36,454 nucleotides of DNA from Pelagibacteraceae bacterium TMED65 (lineage in GTDB: Bacteria > Pseudomonadota > Alphaproteobacteria > TMED127): contig NHDS01000021.1 of assembly GCA_002167215.1 (NCBI GenBank), positions 12,491-48,944 of the forward strand, given 5' to 3'. A model generated the notes under the pieces. That model was not told where the DNA came from. It was given only the letters and a program-made list of their open reading frames with translations, and searched no databases. Positions within the stretch are counted from its first letter, which is position 1, and every line of letters begins with the position of its first letter. This document shows positions 24,898 through 32,692 of this stretch, piece by piece. Made by a program: the position numbers and the translations under genes.

Positions 24898-25883
24898 GAA
24901 TTATCCTGATAATAAATTATTTGTGAACCGTTATATTCAAAATTTACTGGAACTATTGTAAAATCTTTAAAAATTTTTTTTAAATGTTCTTTTTTTTTTG
25001 GATTAACTAATAACATTAAAAAACCTCCACCTCCAGCGCCAACTAATTTTCCTGCATAAGCGCCATTTTTTAGCGCTGTCTTTATTATTTTATCTATTTT
25101 ACTATTACTAACATCAGTTGATAATTTTTTTTTACACCACCAATACTTTTCCATCAACTCAGAATAATCAGAAATAATATTTTTTGAAGTATACAGCTTA
25201 TCTTCAGCTCTATCTGTTATGTTTAATATTTCTTTAAAATAACTGGTATTTTTTTTTAAATTATTAATTTTTTTTTTTTCTATGCTTTGCGCTTTCCTCG
25301 GATAACCTGAAAATAATAAAAAAATACTTTCCTCTAATTTTTTCACATTTTTATTTATAGATGGGATTTGTGTAACCTCAATTTTACTTTTATTAAAGTC
25401 TATTATGTTAAATCCACCAAAAGCTGCTGCCATTTGATCTTGTGAGCCAACATATTCTTTAATTTTATTTTGTTCGATTTCTATTGCATTTATTCCAAGA
25501 TTTTTTTTTGAAATTCTTTTACCTTGTAGTGCAATTATACTATTTAATAATCCGACAGTAAAACTAGAGCTTGCTCCTAGACCTGATAACGCTGGCAAAT
25601 CAGCATGATGAACTACCTCTAAGTTATCTTTGAAATTTAAATATTTTATAGTTTCTCTTATACTTGGGTGCTTAATAGATGATATATTTTTTACCTCCTC
25701 TTTTAAAAAATATCTGAGTCTGTAATTATATTTAAAAAAAGGCGGCAAATACCTTACTGAAATATAACAATATTTATTTATTGTAGAAGTTATTACTTTG
25801 CCTCTAAACTTATTATACCATTCTGGAAAATCTGTTCCACCTCCAAAAAAGGAAATTCTAAAAGGGGTTCTAGAGATCAACAT
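24894..25883 (-). CDS. hddA: D-glycero-alpha-D-manno-heptose 7-phosphate kinase (GHMP family)
   Basis: A 329-residue GHMP kinase. The N-terminal ISRTPFRISFFGGGTDFPEW is typical of HddA, the ATP phosphate loop is PALSGLGASSS at 97-107, and the C-terminal GHMP motif is KLVGAGGGGFL near 280-290. It phosphorylates the C1 hydroxyl of heptose 7-phosphate in the alpha configuration, feeding the GmhB and HddC domains at 20609-21820. The starting ATG at 25883 leaves no extra N-terminal residues. The 4-base overlap with the ColD-like gene downstream indicates coupled translation and supports a common pathway. Confidence 0.85.
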   Translation of the reverse strand: MLISRTPFRISFFGGGTDFPEWYNKFRGKVITSTINKYCYISVRYLPPFFKYNYRLRYFLKEEVKNISSIKHPSIRETIKYLNFKDNLEVVHHADLPALSGLGASSSFTVGLLNSIIALQGKRISKKNLGINAIEIEQNKIKEYVGSQDQMAAAFGGFNIIDFNKSKIEVTQIPSINKNVKKLEESIFLLFSGYPRKAQSIEKKKINNLKKNTSYFKEILNITDRAEDKLYTSKNIISDYSELMEKYWWCKKKLSTDVSNSKIDKIIKTALKNGAYAGKLVGAGGGGFLMLLVNPKKKEHLKKIFKDFTIVPVNFEYNGSQIIYYQDNS

Positions 25884-25951
25884 ATTAATTTAATCTATTA
25901 ATTAATTTATATCTTTATATGTTAAAGATATATTTTTTTAAATAATAAAAA

Positions 25952-27169
25952 TTACTTTTCTAGAATATTTCTTAATTTGCTATGCTTTTTTAAATGCATA
26001 CTTTTTATTTTATTAAAATTAATTTTTGCAAAGTTAAATTTTACTTGTTTAATTTTTCTAGATATTTGTTTTAAAAAAAATTTTTTTAAACGTGAATTAT
26101 CTTTTTTAAATATTTCTGAAAATTTTATTATTCTATATTGTTGTATTTTAGAAATATTAGATTCTGCTAAAAAATTTTGTCCAAATTTCGTTTCACCACT
26201 AATTATATTAAAATAATTATACTTGGTAAAAATAGTCCACAAAGATCTCAACAATACATCTTTAACAATTTCTTTACTGTAATTACTTTTTTTACACAAG
26301 AGAAAAAATAAATCATTATATGTATTGTTTAACGATTTACTTGCTGTATCATTTAATATCTCAATTATCGGTCCATATGCCAAAGATCTTTTTTTTTTAT
26401 CATCTTTTTGCAAATATTCTAAGGTATACCTATCACTAGAATTGTGCTCTCCTCTAAAACTAGAAATTTTATTATAAATTCTTCCAATTTTTCCAGAAAT
26501 ATAAAGTTGAAACATCCATGGTATCTCCATATCTAGCGATGGAAAACCCCAATCATCACCCTGTCTTACAAAGCATAATTTATTTTCCTGACGTTCTAAT
26601 TCAAATACATCTTGCAATGATGAAGTTCTACATACCCCCAGGTACGCTGCAGAAGGGTTGTAAGTATATTCTAATAATCTATCGAGAGCATCTTCATATT
26701 TAGAAGTTGGCCACCATTTGACTAATGTATTTTTTATATGAAATTTTTCATCATAAAATAGTTTTATTTCAGCACCTGTTACAGCCGAAAAATCTAAATT
26801 CATTTCAAGAAATTTTATTCCGTCGATTGCAAAACTCGTATTAAACAAATCATCATCTGAGGTACAACTATAATATTCTGTATCTATTTCTTTATAGGAT
26901 TGAAATTTTGTTAAATTATATCGTCTGTGTTGTTCTTCAAAAAAATTATTTTTTGCTCTAAAATGGTTTATTGAAATATCATCAAAATTTTTAACTATGC
27001 TTTTATTTTGATTATAAATTTCATCATCAGAGTCATCTGCCAAAAGAATTGTACCTGTATAACCATATATTTTATACATGCTCAGTGTATACTTAAGCCA
27101 TTTAGGTCTATTTCTTATAGGTAAGTGAAGCGTATGTTTTTTCAAAAAAAAATTTTGACTAGTTTTCAT
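25952..27169 (-). CDS. GT-A-type glycosyltransferase, large family resembling TIGR00180-named glycosyltransferases
   Basis: A 405-residue protein with a GT-A start LHLPIRNRPKWLKYTL at 14-29, ILLADDSDDE at 41-50, and the metal-binding acidic cluster in SCTSDDDLF at 101-109. WGFPSLDMEIPW and FRGEHNSSDR occur later and resemble the conserved core of the TIGR00180-family glycosyltransferases of O-antigen loci; this is recalled resemblance. No membrane segment is present. It is the first gene of the minus-strand heptose block, 68 bases upstream of hddA, so it may transfer the modified heptose. It is divergent from the epimerase gene at 27296, with 126 bases between them. Confidence 0.68.
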   Translation of the reverse strand: MKTSQNFFLKKHTLHLPIRNRPKWLKYTLSMYKIYGYTGTILLADDSDDEIYNQNKSIVKNFDDISINHFRAKNNFFEEQHRRYNLTKFQSYKEIDTEYYSCTSDDDLFNTSFAIDGIKFLEMNLDFSAVTGAEIKLFYDEKFHIKNTLVKWWPTSKYEDALDRLLEYTYNPSAAYLGVCRTSSLQDVFELERQENKLCFVRQGDDWGFPSLDMEIPWMFQLYISGKIGRIYNKISSFRGEHNSSDRYTLEYLQKDDKKKRSLAYGPIIEILNDTASKSLNNTYNDLFFLLCKKSNYSKEIVKDVLLRSLWTIFTKYNYFNIISGETKFGQNFLAESNISKIQQYRIIKFSEIFKKDNSRLKKFFLKQISRKIKQVKFNFAKINFNKIKSMHLKKHSKLRNILEK

Positions 27170-27295
27170 AAATTTTATTATATTTTAAAAAGAAACTTGA
27201 TATCTAATAATAAACTATTTGAATAACAAATTCATAATAGTAAATTTGTAGATACAGTAAAGAAAATTTTAGATTTAGAAATGAAGTAACCTATT
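27170..27295. other. Divergent intergenic spacer (126 bases)
   Basis: AT-rich spacer between the divergent glycosyltransferase (minus) and epimerase (plus) genes. It must serve both units as 5' region. I see no clear -10/-35 pair, operator dyad or coding frame in it. Confidence 0.3.
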
Positions 27296-28234
27296 ATGAA
27301 AAAAATTTTAATTTTAGGATGTGGAGGATTTATAGGAAGAAATTTGGCTATTTATTTTTCAAATGATAAATCAGTTAAACTTTATGGAACATATCTAAAC
27401 AAAAAACCAAAAATTAAAAATATCAAACTAAGCAAATTAAATTTATTAAACAGATCAAAAACAAACAGAATATTTAAAAATAAAGATATTGTCATAAATT
27501 GTGCAGCTATTACATCTGGCTCAAAAGATATTATCTCTAGACCATATATTCATGTAACAGAAAATAACATCATTAATTCAATAGTAACAGAGTCTGCATT
27601 TAAAAATAAAATTGAGCACCTAATAATGCTCAGTTGCACTCTAATGTACAAATCATCAAACAAATTAATAAAAGAAAAAGATTTAAACTTAAATAATAAA
27701 ATCTATTCTAAATATTTTGGAGGTGCTTGGATGAAAGTATATATGGAAAAAATGTCTGAATTTTTTAGTAATATTTCAAAAACTAAATTTACAGTTATTA
27801 GGCATTCAAATCTTTATGGACCATTTGATAAATTTGATCTTAATAAATCACATGTTTTTGGAGCATCTATAACAAAAGTTATGAATTCAAAAAAGTTTGT
27901 AACAATTCTTGGAAAAGGTAATGAAAAACGTGATTTGCTTTATATAGATGATTTTACAAATTTTATTCACAGTGTAATTTTAAAACAAAAAAAAAAATTT
28001 AGAATATATAATTGTGGTAGAGGAGAATTTTTATCAATAAACTCTTTAGTTAATAAAATAGTAAAAATTTCAAAAAAAAAATTAAAAATAAGAAATAAAA
28101 AATCTTATAATTCTCTTAATACTTTTGTAAAACTCGATTGCACTCTTGCACGAAAAGAACTTGGATGGAAACCTATGGTTTCATTAGATAATGGTATTAA
28201 AAAAACAATAAATTGGTATAAGAAATACTATTAA
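27296..28234 (+). CDS. NAD-dependent epimerase/dehydratase with a non-canonical catalytic Tyr region
   Basis: A 312-residue extended SDR with a clear nucleotide-binding start ILGCGGFIGRNLA at 6-18, INCAAITSG in the middle and the C-terminal LGKGNEKRDLLYIDDF typical of sugar epimerases. The usual YxxxK motif is not found: the corresponding region reads YFGGAWMKVYMEK, where the lysine aligned with the family's K-x3-E has Gly, not Tyr, four residues before it. The enzyme may use a shifted tyrosine or catalyse a different step. It heads a plus-strand operon with the PfpI gene 6 bases downstream. Substrate unknown; a GDP- or UDP-sugar is likely. Confidence 0.72.
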   Translation: MKKILILGCGGFIGRNLAIYFSNDKSVKLYGTYLNKKPKIKNIKLSKLNLLNRSKTNRIFKNKDIVINCAAITSGSKDIISRPYIHVTENNIINSIVTESAFKNKIEHLIMLSCTLMYKSSNKLIKEKDLNLNNKIYSKYFGGAWMKVYMEKMSEFFSNISKTKFTVIRHSNLYGPFDKFDLNKSHVFGASITKVMNSKKFVTILGKGNEKRDLLYIDDFTNFIHSVILKQKKKFRIYNCGRGEFLSINSLVNKIVKISKKKLKIRNKKSYNSLNTFVKLDCTLARKELGWKPMVSLDNGIKKTINWYKKYY

Positions 28235-28240
28235 ATTAAA

Positions 28241-28774
28241 ATGAAAAAAAAAAGCATAATCATAAGTGGAAATTTAGTTCAAGATCATGAATTTATTTAT
28301 CCTTTTTATAGGTTGTTAGAAGAAGGGTTTGAGGTTGACGTGTGTTTGCATGAAGGTAAACCGGTGAAAGGGATACTGGGAACCGATATACCACCAAATA
28401 AAAATCATACTGTAAAAAATATAAATTCAGTTCAAACTGAAGACTATGACTTTTTAGTAATACCTGGGGGAGTTAAAGCCTTAGAAAAAGTTAGACAAAA
28501 TAAAGATATTATTAATTTTATATCTAAGTTTAATAGTGAAAATAAAATTATTGCCTGCATATGCAGTGGAGCGCAACTATTAATTTCAGCTAAGATTGTT
28601 AAAGGAAAAAAAATATCTGGGTATTATAGTATGAAAGATGACATTGAGAACGCGGGAGCGATTTATGAAGATCTTCCCGCCGTTATTGATGGGAAAATTA
28701 TTACAACAGCTCATTATAAAGACTTGGGGCCTTGGATGAAAGCTGCTTTAAATTTATATTACAAAGAAAAATAA
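28241..28774 (+). CDS. DJ-1/PfpI family protein
   Basis: A 177-residue protein with the DJ-1/PfpI fold signature: E17 in QDHEF, FLVIPGG at 71-77 and the nucleophile-elbow cysteine C108 in ACICSGAQLL. Family members include glyoxalases, deglycase-like proteins, isocyanide hydratases and proteases. Here the residue after the cysteine is Ser where PfpI proteases and glyoxalase III usually have His, so protease activity is unlikely. The gene sits between an epimerase and a bicupin, two bases before the latter, so it probably serves the same sugar pathway, perhaps as an isomerase or hydratase. Function not known. Confidence 0.75.
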   Translation: MKKKSIIISGNLVQDHEFIYPFYRLLEEGFEVDVCLHEGKPVKGILGTDIPPNKNHTVKNINSVQTEDYDFLVIPGGVKALEKVRQNKDIINFISKFNSENKIIACICSGAQLLISAKIVKGKKISGYYSMKDDIENAGAIYEDLPAVIDGKIITTAHYKDLGPWMKAALNLYYKEK

Positions 28775-28776
28775 AA

Positions 28777-29442
28777 ATGAATAATATGATGGTGAAAAAA
28801 CCATGGGGTGAAGAATACATTATTTGTGAAATAAATAATTCGGCTACTTGGCATTTAAAAATTTTATCAAAGAAAAAGACATCTCTTCATTGCCATCCCA
28901 AAAAAAAGACTGGATTTATTCTTATAGATGGAAAAGTAGAGGTAATGGTTGGATTTTATGAAAAAAAAATTCTTAAAGCACCAGATAAATTAATGATTAG
29001 ACCCGGGTTATTTCATTCAACTAAATCTTTATCAAGAGAAGGAAGTATTGTTTTGGAAATTGAAACCCCAATAGATAAGGGAGATTTGGTAAGATACAAA
29101 GACAATTATGGAAGAGAAAATAAGCCCTATGAAAGTAAAAAGGAAATGAAAAATTTAACTGATGAAGTTCTTTTTGAGATACCAAAAAAATTTGGAACTA
29201 ATGTTTATAATTATAAAAAATTAAAAATTACAATTGAAAGAATTAATAGTTTAAAAAAACTTGTATCAAATAGAGAAAAAAATACAATATTTGGAATTTT
29301 AGATGGTGGTCTTGTTGATAAAAAAAAACAATATGTTTTATCAGCGGGTGATATTGTTAGGACTAATACAATAAAAAAACTATCTAAAGTATTTCAAATA
29401 AACCAAAAAATAATAATTATAACCTGCTCAAAAAGTGAATAA
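28777..29442 (+). CDS. Bicupin protein, mannose-6-phosphate isomerase type II-like
   Basis: A 222-residue protein when started at ATG 28777, which lies two bases after the PfpI stop; an earlier ATG at 28732 inside that gene would add 15 unrelated residues. The first cupin barrel has WHLKILSKKKTSLHCHP with metal-ligand histidines H38 and H40, and H80 in GLFHST. A second, weaker cupin-like half runs from about 130 to 222 (ITIERINS, GILDGG, LSAGDIV). The opening KKPWGEEY resembles the cupin of type II phosphomannose isomerases. It may act as a sugar or sugar-phosphate isomerase/epimerase in the same pathway as the ThDP enzyme downstream. Function inferred only. Confidence 0.65.
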   Translation: MNNMMVKKPWGEEYIICEINNSATWHLKILSKKKTSLHCHPKKKTGFILIDGKVEVMVGFYEKKILKAPDKLMIRPGLFHSTKSLSREGSIVLEIETPIDKGDLVRYKDNYGRENKPYESKKEMKNLTDEVLFEIPKKFGTNVYNYKKLKITIERINSLKKLVSNREKNTIFGILDGGLVDKKKQYVLSAGDIVRTNTIKKLSKVFQINQKIIIITCSKSE

Positions 29443-30277
29443 AAAGTTAAGAATTAAAATATTTGAAAAGGCAGCTCTTTGTAGACACTTTGAAATGAAT
29501 GCTTACAAATATTATAGCCAAAAAAAAATTACTATACCTATATATTTATCTGCTGGGCAGGAATTTATATCCGCAACTTTGGCAACAATTATAAAGGATC
29601 TAAAAAAAATTAAACCTCTTATTTTTGTTCAACACAGATGTCATTCAACTTACTTATCATTTGGAGGAGATATAAATCAACTTATTATTGAGTTGCTTGG
29701 AAATATTAAATTTAGTACTACCAGAGGTATGGGTGGATCTGCATCTCTGTTCTCAAAAGAGATAAATATGTATGGACATGATGGACATATGGGCACTCAA
29801 GTACCAATAGGTATAGGTGCTAGTTTTACCTCAAAAAAACCAACAATAATTTTTATGGGAGATGCATCTGCTGAAGAAGATTATGTTTTGGGTGCTTTAG
29901 GATGGGCCTCAACAAAAAAATTACCAGTATTATTTATTGTTGAAGATAATAATCTGTCTATCTTAACAAAAAAAAAAATTAGAAGAAATTGGGATATGCA
30001 CGATGTTGCTAGGTCATTTAAAATGAGAGGTTATGATTTGAAAGACAATCCTGAAGAAATTATTAATTTTCAAAAATACTTTTTTAAAGAACCAATGCTG
30101 CTTAATATAAATACAAATAGATTATTTTGGCACTCTGGGGCAGGAAAAGATAGTGATGAAGTATTTGACCGGTATGAAAGTGAAAAAAAAATACTTGGAA
30201 ATGTTGCTGAAGAATTAGATAAAAAATTAGAAAATAAAATTAAAACAAAATGGGAAAAACAGTTAGAGAAACTATAA
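29435..30277 (+). CDS. ThDP-dependent 2-oxo acid dehydrogenase E1-alpha-like subunit
   Basis: A 280-residue protein matching the E1-alpha half of pyruvate/acetoin/branched-chain dehydrogenases. It has LSAGQEF near 38-44, HRCHSTYLS at 67-75 (aligning with the RxH region), RGMGGSASLF at 97-106 and the ThDP/metal motif GDAS at 142-145 with NN at 172-173 about 30 residues later. Length is on the short side but complete. The start is GTG at 29435, overlapping the bicupin end by 8 bases. No E2 or E3 gene is visible, so it probably decarboxylates or carboligates a keto substrate for a branched or modified sugar instead of forming acyl-CoA. The partner is encoded at 30250. Confidence 0.78.
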   Translation: MNKKLRIKIFEKAALCRHFEMNAYKYYSQKKITIPIYLSAGQEFISATLATIIKDLKKIKPLIFVQHRCHSTYLSFGGDINQLIIELLGNIKFSTTRGMGGSASLFSKEINMYGHDGHMGTQVPIGIGASFTSKKPTIIFMGDASAEEDYVLGALGWASTKKLPVLFIVEDNNLSILTKKKIRRNWDMHDVARSFKMRGYDLKDNPEEIINFQKYFFKEPMLLNINTNRLFWHSGAGKDSDEVFDRYESEKKILGNVAEELDKKLENKIKTKWEKQLEKL

Positions 30278-31158
30278 AAGAAATTATAAGAAACCACCTT
30301 AAAAAGAAAAAAGGTAAAGTATTTGGTCAGTGTTTAACAGCGGTTGGATGGGTTGGAGGTACTTTGCCAGAATTGTATGAAAAAGATGGTATGATCGAAT
30401 TGTCAATGGCGGATGTTGCTGGGGGTGGTATTGTTACAGGTTCGGCATTGATGAATGAAAGACCAATCTATGTAATAAGGTATCAAGGTTTCAATTGGTA
30501 TAATGCTCCAATGATTGTAAATTATGCCGCAAAAAGTAAAGAATTTTGGAATACTCCCTGTCCAGTATTTGTTAGAGGTATTGGAATGGAAGGAGGAATA
30601 GGTCCTGTTGCAGGATCTTCACATCATTCATTATATTTTAGAATGCCTGGAGTTAAGATTGCTTCTCCAATGACACCGTTAGAGTATAAAAAAGTATATA
30701 AGAATTTTATGAGAGAAAAAGAGGTTTATTATGTATCTGAGCACAGGGGTAGTTTTGGAAATAAAATTGAATTAAAAAATGATATTAAAGGAAATAAAGA
30801 CCTCGTTATTATTGCAATATCAATAACCAGATTTGAAGCAATTAAAGCTAAAAAAAATCTTGAAAAAAAAGGTTTCAAAATTGGTATTATTCATGTTTTG
30901 TGGATCAAACCATTGAAAATCTCTAAAACAGCAATGAATTGTATTACTAATTCAAAATATGGGGGAATAATACTTGATGATGATTATGTTGATGGAATTG
31001 CAAATAATTTAGCAAATAAAATAAGCCACATTACAAATAAAAGAATATTTACAATGGGTTTAAAAAACAAAAGTGCAGGTTTTCATAAAAAAGTAGATAA
31101 CTTACCACCTACGTCTGATAAAATTGAAAAAAAAATAATTTCAATCATTAAGAATTAA
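30250..31158 (+). CDS. ThDP-dependent E1-beta-like subunit (transketolase pyrimidine-binding and C-terminal domains)
   Basis: A 302-residue protein of E1-beta type. The pyrimidine-binding domain is recognisable from residue 24 (VFGQCLTAVGW), IVTGSALMNERPIYVIRY at 61-78 and GPVAGSSHHS; the C-terminal transketolase domain follows from about 180 (DLVIIAISITRFEA). In E1-beta the catalytic glutamate that activates ThDP normally lies in a PITE-x-G motif; here the corresponding stretch reads LSMADVAGGG, with Asp55. That could lower or alter activity. It overlaps the E1-alpha gene by 28 bases, so the subunits are probably made in equal amounts. Its stop overlaps the convergent Nudix gene's stop. Confidence 0.76.
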   Translation: MGKTVRETIKEIIRNHLKKKKGKVFGQCLTAVGWVGGTLPELYEKDGMIELSMADVAGGGIVTGSALMNERPIYVIRYQGFNWYNAPMIVNYAAKSKEFWNTPCPVFVRGIGMEGGIGPVAGSSHHSLYFRMPGVKIASPMTPLEYKKVYKNFMREKEVYYVSEHRGSFGNKIELKNDIKGNKDLVIIAISITRFEAIKAKKNLEKKGFKIGIIHVLWIKPLKISKTAMNCITNSKYGGIILDDDYVDGIANNLANKISHITNKRIFTMGLKNKSAGFHKKVDNLPPTSDKIEKKIISIIKN

Positions 31159-31712
31159 AAAAATTTGTTGATTATGAAATAGTAAACTATGGCAGTGTAA
31201 GATATTATATCAAAATCATAAGGTTCTTTTAACATTTTTTTAATTTCTTGAAAGTCATAGAAATTAATTTTTCCAGTTCCAATTTCTTGCACTCTTTTTT
31301 TGAAGTCTGCAGGGTTATAATATTTTAAATTTGCATTATAAATAGCTAATTGTGATTTAACCAAACTATGCATCGGGAAAATTTTATTTAGATAATTAAT
31401 ATTTTTTTTATCTACATTTATCCCTGTTTCCTCTAATATTTCACGTTTAATTGAATTTAATGGATCTTCATTTTTATCACAAAATCCTTGAACTAAAGAA
31501 AATAATCTTTTTTTTAATATTGGGCTATAGACTTTCATCAATCCAATTTTTTTTTTAAAAATTATAATACAACAAACTCCACCAAATTTTTTTCCATCTA
31601 CCTCTAAGGATAAATAGTCTTTCACAACATAATGTTTACTTTTAATATAATTTGAGTAGACTTTGTAAACTTGGTTTTTAAATACTAATTTTTTTTTTTT
31701 AATTGATTGCAC
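31155..31712 (-). CDS. Nudix hydrolase
   Basis: A 185-residue protein with a complete Nudix box at 76-98: G76, E82, R90-E91, E94-E95 and G97-I98, in the order G-x5-E-x7-REI-x-EE-x-G-I. Nudix enzymes hydrolyse nucleoside diphosphates linked to other groups. In a sugar locus a nucleotide-sugar pyrophosphatase is plausible, to clear unwanted intermediates, but substrate cannot be read from the sequence. The start is GTG at 31710-31712, followed within a few codons by a 12-base A tract. It is the only minus-strand gene between two plus-strand units, divergent from the aldo/keto reductase at 31724. Confidence 0.8.
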   Translation of the reverse strand: MQSIKKKKLVFKNQVYKVYSNYIKSKHYVVKDYLSLEVDGKKFGGVCCIIIFKKKIGLMKVYSPILKKRLFSLVQGFCDKNEDPLNSIKREILEETGINVDKKNINYLNKIFPMHSLVKSQLAIYNANLKYYNPADFKKRVQEIGTGKINFYDFQEIKKMLKEPYDFDIISYTAIVYYFIINKFF

Positions 31713-31723
31713 ACAAATTTTAT

Positions 31724-32692
31724 ATGAAATATTTCAAACTTGGTAAACATAATGTTTCGAGATACTGTCTTGGAACATGGTCATTAGGTGGTAATAGAAA
31801 AAATAATATTTCATATGGTAATATAAATAACTATGATGTTAATAAAATTCTAGAGTATTCATATGATAATGGTGTAAATTTTTTTGATACAGCTAATGTT
31901 TATGGAGACTCAGAGCAAAAACTTGGAAAAGTTTTTAATAAAAGAAGAAATAAAGTTTTTTTTGCTACAAAAGTTGGTTGCGTATCATTTCAAAAAAAAT
32001 TGAATTTCTCAAAAAATACAATTCAGAAACAAGTTTTTAATTCACTTAAAAATCTTAAAAGTGATTATTTAGATATAGTCCAATTGTATAATCCTTCATT
32101 GAAAGATCAAAATTTAAAACATGCTATTGATGTTCTTGATAATTTAAAAAGCCAAAAAAAAATTAGATTTATTGGTGTAAGTGTTCAGCAGCCTTTGGAT
32201 TATTTGTACCTAAGAAAACTATACAAGTTTGATACAATTCAGTGTAATTTTAATGTGTTAGATCAAAGAATATTTAATAAAAATTTAAAAAGAATATTAA
32301 AAATAGATAAAGTTAAAATCTTTGCTAGAACAGTTTTAAATTTTGGAATATTTTCTGAAGAATTTTTAAATAATAAAAAAATTAAATTCAATAAAAACGA
32401 TCATAGATATTATTGGGATATCAATCAAATTAATTTATGGATAAAATTTATAAATAAAATTAAATTATTTTCAAAAAGGCCGATAGAAAATACCTGTTAT
32501 AGGTTTTGCAATTCTTTTAAGACTGACTCGGTTATATTTGGAGCAAAAAAAATAAGTCATGTAAAAACAGCTATAAATTCCAAAAACTTTTTAAAACTTA
32601 GTGCAGAGGAGTTAAGATATATAAGAAATGTCTATAAAACTTATTCAAAAATTAAATTAATTAAACCAAAAATTACTATCAAATCAAACTAA
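31724..32692 (+). CDS. Aldo/keto reductase with His-to-Tyr change in the catalytic tetrad
   Basis: A 322-residue protein when started at ATG 31724; the frame extends to 31703 but the extra residues overlap the divergent Nudix gene start and are not family-like. RYCLGTWSLGG at 13-23, D55 and Y60 in DTANVYGDSE, and K83 in FATKVG are three tetrad members. The fourth, normally His in a QLH motif, is Tyr122 in VQLYNPS. The change may shift activity away from ordinary carbonyl reduction. It differs in this from the aldo/keto reductase at 5040-5897, which has the full tetrad. Substrate unknown. Its TAA overlaps the convergent radical SAM gene's stop. Confidence 0.74.
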   Translation: MKYFKLGKHNVSRYCLGTWSLGGNRKNNISYGNINNYDVNKILEYSYDNGVNFFDTANVYGDSEQKLGKVFNKRRNKVFFATKVGCVSFQKKLNFSKNTIQKQVFNSLKNLKSDYLDIVQLYNPSLKDQNLKHAIDVLDNLKSQKKIRFIGVSVQQPLDYLYLRKLYKFDTIQCNFNVLDQRIFNKNLKRILKIDKVKIFARTVLNFGIFSEEFLNNKKIKFNKNDHRYYWDINQINLWIKFINKIKLFSKRPIENTCYRFCNSFKTDSVIFGAKKISHVKTAINSKNFLKLSAEELRYIRNVYKTYSKIKLIKPKITIKSN

